From: Streptomyces malaysiense
GTDB taxonomy: Bacteria > Actinomycetota > Actinomycetes > Streptomycetales > Streptomycetaceae
Length of the DNA: 64,000 nt
Assembly (NCBI RefSeq): GCF_000980885.2
Contig: NZ_LBDA02000038.1
Coordinates: 1 to 64,000 of the forward strand
Direction: 5' to 3'
Position numbers and translations under genes: made by a program. The notes below the pieces were generated by a model that saw only the letters and a list, made by a program, of their open reading frames with translations, made no database searches and was not told where the DNA came from. Shown here piece by piece: positions 46,323 through 55,108 of this stretch; the first letter of the stretch is position 1, and each line of letters begins with the position of its first letter.

Positions 46323-47558
46323 TCAGCCGTCCAGTCGTACCGGGACCGTCTGCCAGCCGTAGGCGATGAAGGACGGGACCTGCTTCAGCTCACCGGCCGT
46401 GAAGGCGGGGGCCAGGCGGGGGAAGCGGTCGAAGAGGGCGGACAGGGCGGTGCGGGCCTCCATACGGGCCAGTGGGGCGCCGATGCAGCGGTGCACGCCG
46501 ATACCGAAGGAGAGGTGGTCGTCGGCGGCGCGCGCGGCGTCGAACGCCTCGGCGGTCTCCCCGTAGTGCGCGGGGTCCGAGCCGGCCGCGCCGAAGGTGG
46601 TGAGGATCGCGTCGCCCGCGGGGATGGTGACGCCGTCCACGGTGACGTCGCTGACCGCGAACCGCAGCGGCAGGGAGGCGATGGAGGGCCGCACGCGCAG
46701 CACCTCGTCGATGACCTGGTCCCAGTCGAGTTCCCCGGAGCGCACCGCGGCGAGCTGCTCGGGGTGGGTCAGCAGCTCGACCACCGCGTTGGCGATCAGG
46801 TTCACCGTCGTCTCGAACCCGGCGCCGATCACCAGCAGCAGGGTGAACACCAGCTCCTCGGCGCTGAGCCGGTCGCCCTCCTCGTCGCGGACCCGGATCA
46901 GCTCGGTGGTGAGGTCGTCACCCGGGTTCTCGGCGCGGTACGCGATCTGCGCGGGGATCACCGTGCCGATCTGCTGCTGTACAGACGCCGCGTGCTCGGG
47001 GCTCTGGTCGGTGGTGTCCATGATCGCCGCGACCAGGTCGCCGACGCCCTGCCGGAGGTGGTCGGGCACGCCGAACAGCTCGCAGATGATCTGCATCGGC
47101 AGCGGCTGCGCGAACGCCTCCTTGAGATCGACGACGGCCCCGCCCGCCCCCGACTCCGCCATCCGGTCCAGGAGTCGCGCCGCGACGGAGTCGACCCGGC
47201 CGCGCAGCGCCTCGGTGCGCCGGGCGGTGAAGCCGGGCGCGACCAGGCGGCGCAGCCGGGTGTGGTCGGCGCCGTAGGTGGAGAGCATGTTGACCACGCC
47301 GATCCAGCCCAGCACCCAGCCCCACTCCGGGTGTTCACCGACCTCGGGCCACAGCCGCCAGTGCTTGCGCGGGTCCTTGCTGACCTGGGGGTCGAGGATC
47401 AGGGTGCGCAGGGTGTCGTAACCGGTGGGCGCCCAGGCCGGGATCCCGCCGGGCAGTTCCACCGGGACGACCGGTCCCAGGCCGCGCAGCCGCGCGCTCT
47501 CCGCGACGATGTCGGACCCGAACGGGTCGATGGGCACGCGGGCGGGCGTAGTGGTCAT
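46323..47558 (-). CDS. Cytochrome P450, CYP154-like
   Basis: Soluble P450 of 411 residues. I-helix motif GAGFETTVNL, K-helix ExxR in DEVLRVRP and haem loop FGIGVHRCIG (Cys358) are all intact. The STYGADHTRLRRLVAPGFTARR segment is typical of the CYP154 group. It is the last gene of the conservon operon; its ATG overlaps the upstream P450 stop by 4 bp. It is expected to use ferredoxin encoded elsewhere. The substrate is unknown. Confidence 0.9.
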   Translation of the reverse strand: MTTTPARVPIDPFGSDIVAESARLRGLGPVVPVELPGGIPAWAPTGYDTLRTLILDPQVSKDPRKHWRLWPEVGEHPEWGWVLGWIGVVNMLSTYGADHTRLRRLVAPGFTARRTEALRGRVDSVAARLLDRMAESGAGGAVVDLKEAFAQPLPMQIICELFGVPDHLRQGVGDLVAAIMDTTDQSPEHAASVQQQIGTVIPAQIAYRAENPGDDLTTELIRVRDEEGDRLSAEELVFTLLLVIGAGFETTVNLIANAVVELLTHPEQLAAVRSGELDWDQVIDEVLRVRPSIASLPLRFAVSDVTVDGVTIPAGDAILTTFGAAGSDPAHYGETAEAFDAARAADDHLSFGIGVHRCIGAPLARMEARTALSALFDRFPRLAPAFTAGELKQVPSFIAYGWQTVPVRLDG

Positions 47559-48829
47559 GCTCGGGCTCCAGTCTGGGAGGGCGCGGGACCGGCCGAGAGG
47601 CCGGCGGGACGGTCGGGCGTGCAGGGGGTGAACCGGACCGGCAGCGAGACGAGGGAGCGGTGGAAGGGGCCCGGCCGCCAGGCGAGCCGGTCGCGGGACA
47701 CGGTGGGCTCCATGTCGGGCAGCCACTGGGTGAGCCGTTCGATGGCCTCCGTGGCGATCAGCAGCCCCTCGTGCTTGACCGGGCAGGTGTGCGGGCCCGC
47801 GCCGAACGACAGATGGGAGGCGTCCCGCGGGTGGTGCGCCCCGCCGTGCTCCTCGTCCGCGAACAGCGCGAGCGCCCCGTACGACACGACGACGGGCACC
47901 GCGGCCCGGACCCACGCGCCGTGGAAGCTGAGCGACTTGCGGGCGTAGAGGACCCCGTAGTTGGTGAGCGGGGTCTCGTAGCGGAGCACTTCCAGGACCG
48001 CGTCCCGCACGGTGCGCGAACCGCTGGTGAGGGTGGAGTAGTACGCCGGGTTGCCGAGGATGCGGGAGAGGGCGTTGCTCACCAGGTTGGTGGACGGCTC
48101 GTGGCCCGCTCCGAGGGTGAGGAAGACCTGCCAGGTGACCTCCTCGGTGGTGAGGCCCAGCGGGTGGTCGAGCAGCCGGCTGGTGAGGTCGTCACCGCGC
48201 TCGGCCGTCTTGGCGCCGATCAGGTCCATGACGTACCTGCCGTACTCGGCCTCGCCCTGGACGGACGCCTCGCCGCCCTCCATCAGCGCGCCCAGCGCGT
48301 CGTTGAGGCGGTCGGCCTCGCCCTCGGGGAAGCCGAAGAGGCTGTTGAAGACCAGCGTCATCAGCGGGCGGGCGAAGTCGTTCACCAGGTCCGCCTCGCC
48401 GCGCGGGCCGAACCGGGAGACCAGGATGTGCACGGCGCGCAGCACGCGTTCGCGCAGATCGTGCGGCTCGACCAGGTCGAAGGCCTGGAGCAGGGCGGTG
48501 CGGTAGCGGATGTGCTCGGCGCCGTCGGAGAAGAGGGTGTTGGGCCGCCAGCGCATCATGCCGAGGATCGGCAGGTCCTCGGGGACCGTCGCCTGCCAGG
48601 GCCGCGGGTCGCGGGACCATGTCGCGTCGTCGTGCAGCATGTCGAGCGCGGCCCGGCGGTCGGTGACGACGTAAGCCGGTACACCCGGCGCGAGTTCGGC
48701 CCAGCCGACCGGGCCCTGGGCGCGCAGCGCCTCGTAGTAGCGGCGCGGGTCGACGGCGAACCCGTCCTCCCACAGCCGGACGGGGGTGGAACGGCCGAAG
48801 GACTCCGAGGGGGCGGGGTAGGCCGTCAT
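47555..48829 (-). CDS. Cytochrome P450, CYP157-like, atypical motifs
   Basis: P450-fold protein of 424 residues. The I-helix reads GAGHEPSTNL with Pro where the oxygen-activating Thr is expected. The haem loop reads FGAGPHTCPVKHEG (Cys349) without the usual Gly two residues after Cys. EVLR in VLEVLRYETP supplies an ExxR. The C-terminal LAWRPGPFHRSLVSLPVRF resembles CYP157 proteins, which are known to sit in streptomycete conservons and to have degenerate P450 motifs. It overlaps both neighbours by 4 bp (ATGA). Its oxygenase activity is uncertain. Confidence 0.85.
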   Translation of the reverse strand: MTAYPAPSESFGRSTPVRLWEDGFAVDPRRYYEALRAQGPVGWAELAPGVPAYVVTDRRAALDMLHDDATWSRDPRPWQATVPEDLPILGMMRWRPNTLFSDGAEHIRYRTALLQAFDLVEPHDLRERVLRAVHILVSRFGPRGEADLVNDFARPLMTLVFNSLFGFPEGEADRLNDALGALMEGGEASVQGEAEYGRYVMDLIGAKTAERGDDLTSRLLDHPLGLTTEEVTWQVFLTLGAGHEPSTNLVSNALSRILGNPAYYSTLTSGSRTVRDAVLEVLRYETPLTNYGVLYARKSLSFHGAWVRAAVPVVVSYGALALFADEEHGGAHHPRDASHLSFGAGPHTCPVKHEGLLIATEAIERLTQWLPDMEPTVSRDRLAWRPGPFHRSLVSLPVRFTPCTPDRPAGLSAGPAPSQTGARA

Positions 48830-49491
48830 GAGCGCACCTCCCCGGCCACCGCGCGGGCGTTCAGGTCGATCAGGTGCTCCACGAGGGCGAGGAGCGCGTC
48901 GACGGAGGAGTTGCGGTCCCGGGCGTCGCACTCCACCAACGGGGTGTCCGGAGCCAGGTCCAGGGACTCCCGCAGCTGTTCCTCGGGATAATGGTGGGAG
49001 TCCGGGAAGGTGTTGACGGCGACCGCGTACGTCAGTCCCGACTCCTCGACCAGGCCGAGCACGTCGAAGGAGGCGTCGAGGCGGCGGCTGTCGACGAGGA
49101 CGAGCGCGCCGAGGGCCCCGTAGGCGATGTCGGCCCACAGCGCGCGGAAGCGCTCCTGCCCGGGAGTGCCGAACAGGTAGAGAACGGTCTCCCCGCCGAG
49201 GGTGATCCGGCCGAAGTCGATGGCCACGGTGGTGGTCTTCTTGTCCCGCACGCCGTCGAGGTCGTCGACGGTGGTGGACGCCTGCGTGAGGTGTTCCTCG
49301 GTGTGCAGGGGGCGGATCTCGGACACCGAGTCGATCAGGGTGGTCTTGCCGACGCCGAACGGGCCGACGACGACGATCTTCACCAACTCCCGCGCCGCGG
49401 CGGGGAGGTGGAGTTCCCCGGCCCGGACACCGGGGTCGGCGACCCGGCTCTCGGCCGGGGCGGGTTCAGAGCTTGAGGGCGCGGAGGCCAT
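48826..49491 (-). CDS. cvnD: Conservon small GTPase CvnD
   Basis: Ras-like GTPase of 221 residues. It has the G1 motif VVGPFGVGKTTLIDSV (about 42-57), G3 FGTPGQERFR and a G4-like VNTFPD. CvnD proteins work with CvnA, CvnB and CvnC as a membrane-associated complex resembling eukaryotic G-protein signalling. The gene overlaps cvnC by 26 bp and the P450 gene by 4 bp. Confidence 0.93.
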   Translation of the reverse strand: MASAPSSSEPAPAESRVADPGVRAGELHLPAAARELVKIVVVGPFGVGKTTLIDSVSEIRPLHTEEHLTQASTTVDDLDGVRDKKTTTVAIDFGRITLGGETVLYLFGTPGQERFRALWADIAYGALGALVLVDSRRLDASFDVLGLVEESGLTYAVAVNTFPDSHHYPEEQLRESLDLAPDTPLVECDARDRNSSVDALLALVEHLIDLNARAVAGEVRS

Positions 49492-49825
49492 CGGCGACTC
49501 TCTTCAGCAGATCGTGGTCGGGCTGGGCGGCGGGCGGGACGGGCGGGCGGGCCGTCACCAGCCCCTGGTCGATCAGGGCTGCGGCGAGGACCCTGACGGC
49601 GGAGACCGGGAGCCGCAGCAGCGCCGCCGCCTCCACGACGGTCAGGGAGCCGCCCTCCAGCGACTGGAGCAGCGCGTGCTGGGCCGCGGGCAGGTCGCCG
49701 AAGACCGGCCCGGCGGTGGAGGTGAGCACCGACAGGCGCTCCAGGCTGTTACGGCTGGGCCGTGCCACCCCCGAGGTGGAGAGGTAGGCGGGCACCAGCG
49801 GACGGCCGGACCGGTGGCTCCTCAC
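49466..49825 (-). CDS. cvnC: Conservon DUF742 protein CvnC
   Basis: Protein of 119 residues with SGRPLVPAYLSTSG at the N-terminus and LERLSVLTST. A winged-helix-like QHALLQSLEGGSLTVVEAAALLRLPVSAVRVLAAALIDQGLV and the terminal DLLKRVADGLRAL complete the DUF742 pattern. GTG 49825 forms a GTGA overlap with cvnB. Confidence 0.92.
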   Translation of the reverse strand: MRSHRSGRPLVPAYLSTSGVARPSRNSLERLSVLTSTAGPVFGDLPAAQHALLQSLEGGSLTVVEAAALLRLPVSAVRVLAAALIDQGLVTARPPVPPAAQPDHDLLKRVADGLRALKL

Positions 49826-50244
49826 AGCAAAGCGCCGCCCTCGGCCGCGCGGGGTGCCGCGGCCATCGCCTTCTCGCCGAGCCGTGCCACCTGGGAGTGC
49901 ACGCGGTGGCCGAGCAGGTCGAGCCGGACCTCGGGGTCGCCGTACGCGGCGACGCAGGTGCCGTGGTCGGTCGGGGCGACCAGGATGTAGCCGTGGTCGG
50001 ACTCGATCACGACCTGCCTCAGCTGGGCGGCCGGCATGTCCGCGAACGCGGCGGCGGCGGTCCGGCAGGCGCCCTGGACGGTGGAGGTGATCGCGGCGAC
50101 CCGCTCGGCCGAGTCCTGGGTGAGCGCCTCCGAGAAGCCGGAGATCAGCCCGTCCCTGGTGAGCAGGACGGCGGCCTTCACATGCGGGACTTCGAGGATC
50201 GGGTCGAGAACCCACGCCGTGTCACCGGTGTCGCGGTTGGTCAT
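49822..50244 (-). CDS. cvnB: Conservon Roadblock/LC7 protein CvnB
   Basis: Roadblock/LC7-fold protein of 140 residues (WVLDPILEVPHVKAAVLLTRDGLISGFSE ... VVIESDHGYILVAPTDHGTCVAAYGDPEV). It is probably the partner or GTPase-activating protein of CvnD, by analogy with MglB. It is coupled to cvnA and cvnC by 4-bp overlaps. Confidence 0.93.
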   Translation of the reverse strand: MTNRDTGDTAWVLDPILEVPHVKAAVLLTRDGLISGFSEALTQDSAERVAAITSTVQGACRTAAAAFADMPAAQLRQVVIESDHGYILVAPTDHGTCVAAYGDPEVRLDLLGHRVHSQVARLGEKAMAAAPRAAEGGALL

Positions 50245-51722
50245 CGGGGAGGGGTCCCTTCGGGTCGAGCTGCATCACGGGCAGCGGCGGTCGCCGACTG
50301 CAGGGCGCCGAGGGCCGCTGCGGTCTCCTCGGGCGAGCGGGCGGGGGCGGCGGCCTCGGCCGCGCTCGGACGGATCATCGCCGCCTGGTCCGGCGAGACC
50401 TGACGGCGGCGACGGCGGGGCAGTTCGCCGGCGGCGGGCTCGGGCCGGGCGGGGCCGGGGGCCGGCTCGGTGGTGCCGGAGACCGGCTCGGTGGTGCCGG
50501 AGACCGGCTCGGTGGTGCCGGAGACCGGCTGGTGCGTGTCCGCTTCCCGCGATCCGCCGGCGACGGGCTGCGGGGCGGGCGCGTGGGTGTGCCCGGCGTG
50601 CTCGGCCAGCGGTTCCGGCCTGGGCACCTCCCCGGTGCGGGTGGAGGGCGAGGTGCTCGCGGCGGCGGGGCGCAGCGCCGGGTCGACATGGCTCAGCAGG
50701 TGCTTGTCGACCAGCAGGACCGCTCGTACGCCTCCGTACGGGGACGGCGTGGACAGGTCCACCGAGAGGTCGAACTGCCGGGTCAGCTGGCCGATCGCGG
50801 CGAGACCCATCCGGGGCGGATCGCCCAGGTCGGAGAACATGATCGGGTCGGTGCCCGCGACGACCCGCTGCGCGGCGGCCCGTTCGTCGGGTGCCATGCC
50901 GACACCCGCGTCGTCGACGGTCACGGCGACACCGTTGTGGACGTGTTCGAGGTTGACCACGACCGAGGTGTCCGGGGAGGAGTGCCGCAGCGCGTTGTCG
51001 AGGAGTTCGGCGGCGATGATCGCGACGGGTTCCACCGCGTGCGAGACCAGCGCGGTGCCGGGATCGAGGTGGTTGTGGAGCTTGACCCGCCGGTAGCCGG
51101 ACAGCCGGGCCTGGCCGCCGGTGACGGCGTCGACGAGGTGCGACTCCTCGCGGGCGAGGCCCACCCAGGCCCCGCACACCACCGCGGCGACCTGGGCGCG
51201 GCGCAGCGACTGCTCGTTCTCGTGGTCCAGGCTGTAGAGGTCCTGGGCCAGCTCCGGCTCGTCGTAGCGCTGCTGGAGTCCGTGCAGGATGTCCTGGAGG
51301 CGGTAGAGACTCGCCTGGATCTCCCGGGTGGTGCCGCGCATGCCGGCGCGGGCGGCGGCGTCGACCCGCTTGCGCTCCTGGAGGACCGCGGTGCGCAGAG
51401 CCTCCAGCACCGGCTCGGTCGCGGCGCCCTCGGGACCGACCGGGCCGGGCACCGGTACGTGCGGGTGCGCGGTTCGGGACGCCTCGGCCGGCATCCGCCG
51501 GGCGGCGAGGTGCTCCAGCTCCGCGGTGAACGCCTGACGGATGCGCTCGGCCTCCTCGGCGCCGGCCCGCGCGGACCGCTCGGCCTGGTGGCGCAGGCCG
51601 GTCATCTCCTGCCGCAGCCGGGCGCGTTCACGTCGGGAGCGCCACAGGCCGCTGCCCAGAGCTAGTGCCGACACCGTCCCGGCGGCCAGGCCTCCGAAGG
51701 CCAGCTCCGGTATCTCGATCAT
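50241..51722 (-). CDS. cvnA: Conservon sensor-kinase-like protein CvnA
   Basis: Protein of 493 residues. An N-terminal hydrophobic helix (about 8-26) is followed by coiled coil (about 30-75), a helical dimerisation region, and a GHKL ATPase domain. The ATPase domain has ELLDNALRHSSPDTSV (N box), VDDAGVGMAPDE (G1) and GLAAIGQLTRQF (G2). No clear phospho-acceptor His is seen, as is usual for CvnA. The C-terminal tail is Pro/Ala-rich with three PVSGTTE repeats. ATG 51722 is the first gene of the conservon operon. Confidence 0.93.
   Translation of the reverse strand: MIEIPELAFGGLAAGTVSALALGSGLWRSRRERARLRQEMTGLRHQAERSARAGAEEAERIRQAFTAELEHLAARRMPAEASRTAHPHVPVPGPVGPEGAATEPVLEALRTAVLQERKRVDAAARAGMRGTTREIQASLYRLQDILHGLQQRYDEPELAQDLYSLDHENEQSLRRAQVAAVVCGAWVGLAREESHLVDAVTGGQARLSGYRRVKLHNHLDPGTALVSHAVEPVAIIAAELLDNALRHSSPDTSVVVNLEHVHNGVAVTVDDAGVGMAPDERAAAQRVVAGTDPIMFSDLGDPPRMGLAAIGQLTRQFDLSVDLSTPSPYGGVRAVLLVDKHLLSHVDPALRPAAASTSPSTRTGEVPRPEPLAEHAGHTHAPAPQPVAGGSREADTHQPVSGTTEPVSGTTEPVSGTTEPAPGPARPEPAAGELPRRRRRQVSPDQAAMIRPSAAEAAAPARSPEETAAALGALQSATAAARDAARPEGTPPR
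50462..50524. repeat. Three 21-bp tandem repeats inside cvnA
   Basis: Three perfect copies of a 21-bp unit (50462-50482, 50483-50503, 50504-50524) encode in-frame PVSGTTE heptads in the CvnA tail. Confidence 0.9.
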
Positions 51723-52064
51723 GGATGGGGACCTCGGGGATCTCGGATACGTCTGGGCGTCTGACAGGCGGGTGACGGGCGGGTGACGGGCGTCTGGGGA
51801 AGGGGCGTCCGTTGAATCAGTTGGCAAACTACACACTGTTCGCCGCCGGTTGCACCTGGCATTTGCCTTACTTCTGCTCCATTTTGACCATTTGACAGTC
51901 ACTCGCCGCCCGATTCATATCCAGAATGGACTGCGCGAAGCGCCGACCACTCCCCCCGCGCACCCCCTCAAGGGGGGGCGGCGCGGCGGAACCCGCGAGA
52001 CGGCCGGGCCACGCGGCGCAGGCCCGGCGGACGGCCGGGCCTCCGTGCGAACCGCCGCCACCGG
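51723..52064. other. Gap between the cvnA start and the biosynthetic locus
   Basis: No gene was found. The right part holds the terminator at 52020-52042. The left part (51820-51930) is relatively AT-rich and probably contains the conservon promoter, though no clear hexamers stand out. Confidence 0.5.
52020..52042 (-). terminator. Terminator of the biosynthetic operon
   Basis: AGGCCCGGC-GGACG-GCCGGGCCT gives a perfect 9-bp stem 22 bp after the flavin reductase stop. Confidence 0.65.
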
Positions 52065-52565
52065 TCAGTGACTTCCCGCCGTGGCCGGCCAGGTGCTGTA
52101 CGACCCGCGGCAGTACAGCAGCGGCTCCCGGTCGTACGCGTCTCCCCCGTGGACGTCGGCGATCAGCAGCCAGTGGTCCCCGGCGTCCACGGTCTGCACG
52201 GTGCGGCACTCGGCGTAGGCGAGCGCGATGTCGGTCAGGACCGGCGCGCCCCCGGCGTGCACGGAGGGTTCCCAGGCCAGGCCCGCGAACTTGTCCGGCC
52301 CCTTGCCCGCGAAGGTGCGGGACGCCTCCTGACCGGACTCGGCGAGGAAGTTGACCACGAAGGCGCCCGAGGAGGCCAGCGCCGGGAACGTCTGGGAACT
52401 CTTGCCGACCCCGACCAGGAGCCTCGGCGTCGCGGCGGAGACCGAGCAGACCGCGTTGCAGGTGAAGCCGCGCGGCCCGCCCCGCTCGTCCAGCGCCGTG
52501 ACGATGGCGACGGCCGTGGGGAAGGAGCCGAAGATCTTGCGGAACCGCTCGCTGTCTAGGGACAT
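52065..52565 (-). CDS. Flavin reductase (HpaC-like)
   Basis: NAD(P)H:FMN/FAD reductase of 166 residues with FGSFPTAVAIVTAL, GFTCNAVCSVSAATPRLLVGVGKSSQTF and FVVNFLAES. A LLIADVHGGDAYDREPLLYCRGSY C-terminus completes the split-barrel flavin-reductase pattern. It most likely supplies FMNH2 to the luciferase-like monooxygenase encoded at the other end of the operon. The gap to the upstream ATP-grasp gene is 24 bp. Confidence 0.92.
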   Translation of the reverse strand: MSLDSERFRKIFGSFPTAVAIVTALDERGGPRGFTCNAVCSVSAATPRLLVGVGKSSQTFPALASSGAFVVNFLAESGQEASRTFAGKGPDKFAGLAWEPSVHAGGAPVLTDIALAYAECRTVQTVDAGDHWLLIADVHGGDAYDREPLLYCRGSYSTWPATAGSH

Positions 52566-52589
52566 GTGGATCTCACCATGCTTTCGGGT

Positions 52590-53846
52590 TCAGAGCAGTT
52601 CGTGCTCGAGCTCGCGGATCACCTTGTGCGCGTTCTCGATCTCGGCGGGGTCGGGATGCACCAGGAACACGGCGCCGGGCGAGGAGTTGAGATCCACGGT
52701 CGGCCGGGTGGGCGCGCCCTCGGCGATCCGGAACCGGACGCTCTCGAAGGCGGGGACCCGCTCCAGGGCGGACGTGATGGCCGCGAGCGGCAGCGGTACG
52801 GCACGACGCGCCATGAGATTGACGCAGCGCGCCCGCCGGAGCACCGGGTAGCGGGCCGGGCGCGCGGCGAGCGAGGCGCCGTCGCCCGTGTGGCAGTCGA
52901 GGGTGAGGCTCACCTGGTTGGCGCCGGTGCACAGGTCGAGCGCGGCGGGGTTGGCCAGTCCCGAGACGCGCGCCCCGGTCTCCAGGAGCAACGGGCCCCG
53001 CGCGGTGAGGATCAGCTCGCTGTGCGCGGGGCCGTCGGTGATGCCGAGGGCGTCCAGCGCCCGTGCGACGTACGGCAGGACGACGTCGAGCACCGGGTCG
53101 TCCGGCGTCAGCAGGTCCTCCGCCTCGTAGATCCTGCGGCCGCCCTCCCGTACCTGCTTGCGGCTGATCCAGGCGTCGGTGAACCAGTGGGCGCCGTCGC
53201 GGCTCACGGTGTTGACGATGTACTCGTCCCCGGCGAGGTACTCCTGGGCGAGCACCTCCTCGTTCACCCGGAGCATGATGTTGGTCTTGCCGAGGACGGC
53301 CCGGCAGGCGTCCCGGACCTCCTGCTCGCTGTCGCAGGTGTAGACGTCGTCGGAACCGGCGCTGTCCAGCGGCTTGACCACCAGGCGCGCGATGTCCGGA
53401 CGGCGGCGCCACCAGTCGAGGAGTTCGGCGGCGTCGCCGGAGCGGCACTGCCGGGCCGTGGGCACGCCCGCCCGACAGAGGGCGTCCATCATCAGGGACT
53501 TGTCCCGGCGGGCGGCGGACAGCACGGGGTCGTTGCCGCGCAGCCCGAGCCGGTGGGCCAGTTCGTCGGCCACCTCGACGCCGAACTCGCTCGCGGCGAC
53601 GACGCCCACGGGCCGCCGGGCCCTCAGATGGGCCAGCACCTCGGTCTCGTGGCCGGGGTAGGTGAGGTCCTCGGCGAGGAGTTCGCCCGGCAGGCTCGCG
53701 CCGAAGGTGCCGGACGCCAGGTCTCGGGAGCGCACGTGCAGGACCCGGTGGGTCCCGGACGCCTCCCGGGCCAGCATCGCCCCGGTGGAGAACGCGTCGA
53801 CCAGGACCAGGGCGGGCCGGTCCGCGGGGTGTTGCGGGACAGTCAT
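52590..53846 (-). CDS. ATP-grasp ligase 1
   Basis: Protein of 418 residues. A Rossmann-like N-terminal domain is followed by an ATP-grasp fold: RRDKSLMMDALCRAGVPTARQ, then LVVKPLDSAGSDDVYTC (ATP-binding loop) and VLAQEYLAGDEYIVNTVS. The metal-binding ELILTARGPLLLETGARVSGLANP comes later. It resembles amino-acid/peptide ligases that join carboxylates to amines through acyl phosphates. ATG 53846 overlaps the mutase gene stop (ATGA). It is probably one of two bond-forming enzymes of the pathway. Confidence 0.88.
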   Translation of the reverse strand: MTVPQHPADRPALVLVDAFSTGAMLAREASGTHRVLHVRSRDLASGTFGASLPGELLAEDLTYPGHETEVLAHLRARRPVGVVAASEFGVEVADELAHRLGLRGNDPVLSAARRDKSLMMDALCRAGVPTARQCRSGDAAELLDWWRRRPDIARLVVKPLDSAGSDDVYTCDSEQEVRDACRAVLGKTNIMLRVNEEVLAQEYLAGDEYIVNTVSRDGAHWFTDAWISRKQVREGGRRIYEAEDLLTPDDPVLDVVLPYVARALDALGITDGPAHSELILTARGPLLLETGARVSGLANPAALDLCTGANQVSLTLDCHTGDGASLAARPARYPVLRRARCVNLMARRAVPLPLAAITSALERVPAFESVRFRIAEGAPTRPTVDLNSSPGAVFLVHPDPAEIENAHKVIRELEHELL

Positions 53847-55108
53847 GGGCGGGGAACCAATCTGGGCTCGGACGGCGCGCTGTCGTAGCGCTCCGCCACG
53901 TGGTCGAGCATCCCGTAGAGGTCGTCGGAGGAGAGCCGGCCGGCCGTGCGGGAGGTGGGGGTGTTCAAGGGCAGGTTTCCGGTGGACCCCCAGGCCAGCG
54001 CGCCGCGTTCGTCGATGACGCAGGTCGCCGCCGATCTGTTGTCGGGGTGGAGGCAGTAGGGGATGTCGAGCAGTCCGAGCCGGAACGCCTCGGTCAGCGC
54101 GGTGCCGATGTCCGTGTGGAGGTTCAGCACCGCCTCCACGACGGCCCGTGCCTCGGCGAGCGTCTCCTCGTAGTACGCGTCCTCCTCGGCGGTCCGGGGG
54201 CTCGCCGGTCCCCGCGCGGCGGCCGCGGCGAGCCGCAGCGCGGACAGGTTCTCCGAGACGCTCGGGATCTGCCACGCCTCGGAGACCGTCTTGACGATCA
54301 GCCGCTCGCAGCCCGCGTCCCGGGCGAGCCGGGCGCTGTCCTCGATGAGCGCGCCGGCGCCCGCCGGGGTGCGCGGGAACAGGCCCATGTACGTGTACAG
54401 GACCACGTGCCAGGTGACGTCCCCCAGCAGCTCGGACGCGAGGGTGCGCAGCGCCCGCAGCGCCCCGCGGTCCTGCGCCGCGAGGGTGCCCTGCGCGTAG
54501 CTGAAGGACATGTGGCGCAGCCCGTGGGCATGGAAGAAGCAGCCCTCCAGCACCGCCGTCGCCACCAGGAGCGACGGCGGGCAGAGCTGGCCGAGCAGGC
54601 AGCCGCCGAAGCTCTCGATGTGCCCGTGCTCGGTCTCCCCCGCCAGCAGCAGGCAGCTCTCCGACCAGGCGCGCACCGCGTCCGCGAGCGGAAGCCTGCT
54701 GTAGGGCAGGCAGTAGGAGACGGGACCGCCCTCGGTCGCGTCCAGACCGACCTCGACCAGCCGGCGGAAGACGGCCAGCGGCAGCGCGGTGCCGTGCCGG
54801 ACCTGCACGGGGAACTCCGGGTTGTGCAGGCCGGCCAGCATGTGCCGGGTGGCGGCCGCGGGGTGGGAGACGAGCGGATAGCCGTTCAGCTCCTCGTCCG
54901 CGGCCAGCCGCTCCAGCGGCGTGGTGTGGTCGCCGACCCGGGTGTAGCTGTCGATGGTGATCGTCCCGACCACGGGGAAGTCCAGGGCGGCCACCTCGCG
55001 CAGCCCGGCCGCCATCGCGCCGATCCTGCCGAAGCCCATGCGGGGCTGCACGACCAGGGTGCGGTCGGCCCGGCGGCCGGCCACGAACCGGTCGAGGTGG
55101 CCGCTCAC
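53843..55108 (-). CDS. glmE: Glutamate (methylaspartate) mutase epsilon-type subunit
   Basis: TIM-barrel subunit of the B12-dependent rearrangement of L-glutamate to 3-methylaspartate, 421 residues. Matches to GlmE/MutE are LVVQPRMGFG, TITIDSYTRVGDHTTPLERL, LNGYPLVSHPAA and FPVQVRHGTALP. Further matches are EGGPVSYCLPYSRLPLADAVRAWSE and ERLIVKTVSEAWQIPS. It is about 60 residues shorter than enteric/clostridial subunits at the N-terminus. GTG 55108 makes a GTGA overlap with the PP-loop gene. The sigma subunit is encoded three genes upstream. Confidence 0.88.
   Translation of the reverse strand: MSGHLDRFVAGRRADRTLVVQPRMGFGRIGAMAAGLREVAALDFPVVGTITIDSYTRVGDHTTPLERLAADEELNGYPLVSHPAAATRHMLAGLHNPEFPVQVRHGTALPLAVFRRLVEVGLDATEGGPVSYCLPYSRLPLADAVRAWSESCLLLAGETEHGHIESFGGCLLGQLCPPSLLVATAVLEGCFFHAHGLRHMSFSYAQGTLAAQDRGALRALRTLASELLGDVTWHVVLYTYMGLFPRTPAGAGALIEDSARLARDAGCERLIVKTVSEAWQIPSVSENLSALRLAAAAARGPASPRTAEEDAYYEETLAEARAVVEAVLNLHTDIGTALTEAFRLGLLDIPYCLHPDNRSAATCVIDERGALAWGSTGNLPLNTPTSRTAGRLSSDDLYGMLDHVAERYDSAPSEPRLVPRP

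Noticed and set aside
52020..52042. Hairpin considered as an attachment site or operator
   Set aside because: Position just after the operon's last stop and GC-rich stem fit a terminator better.
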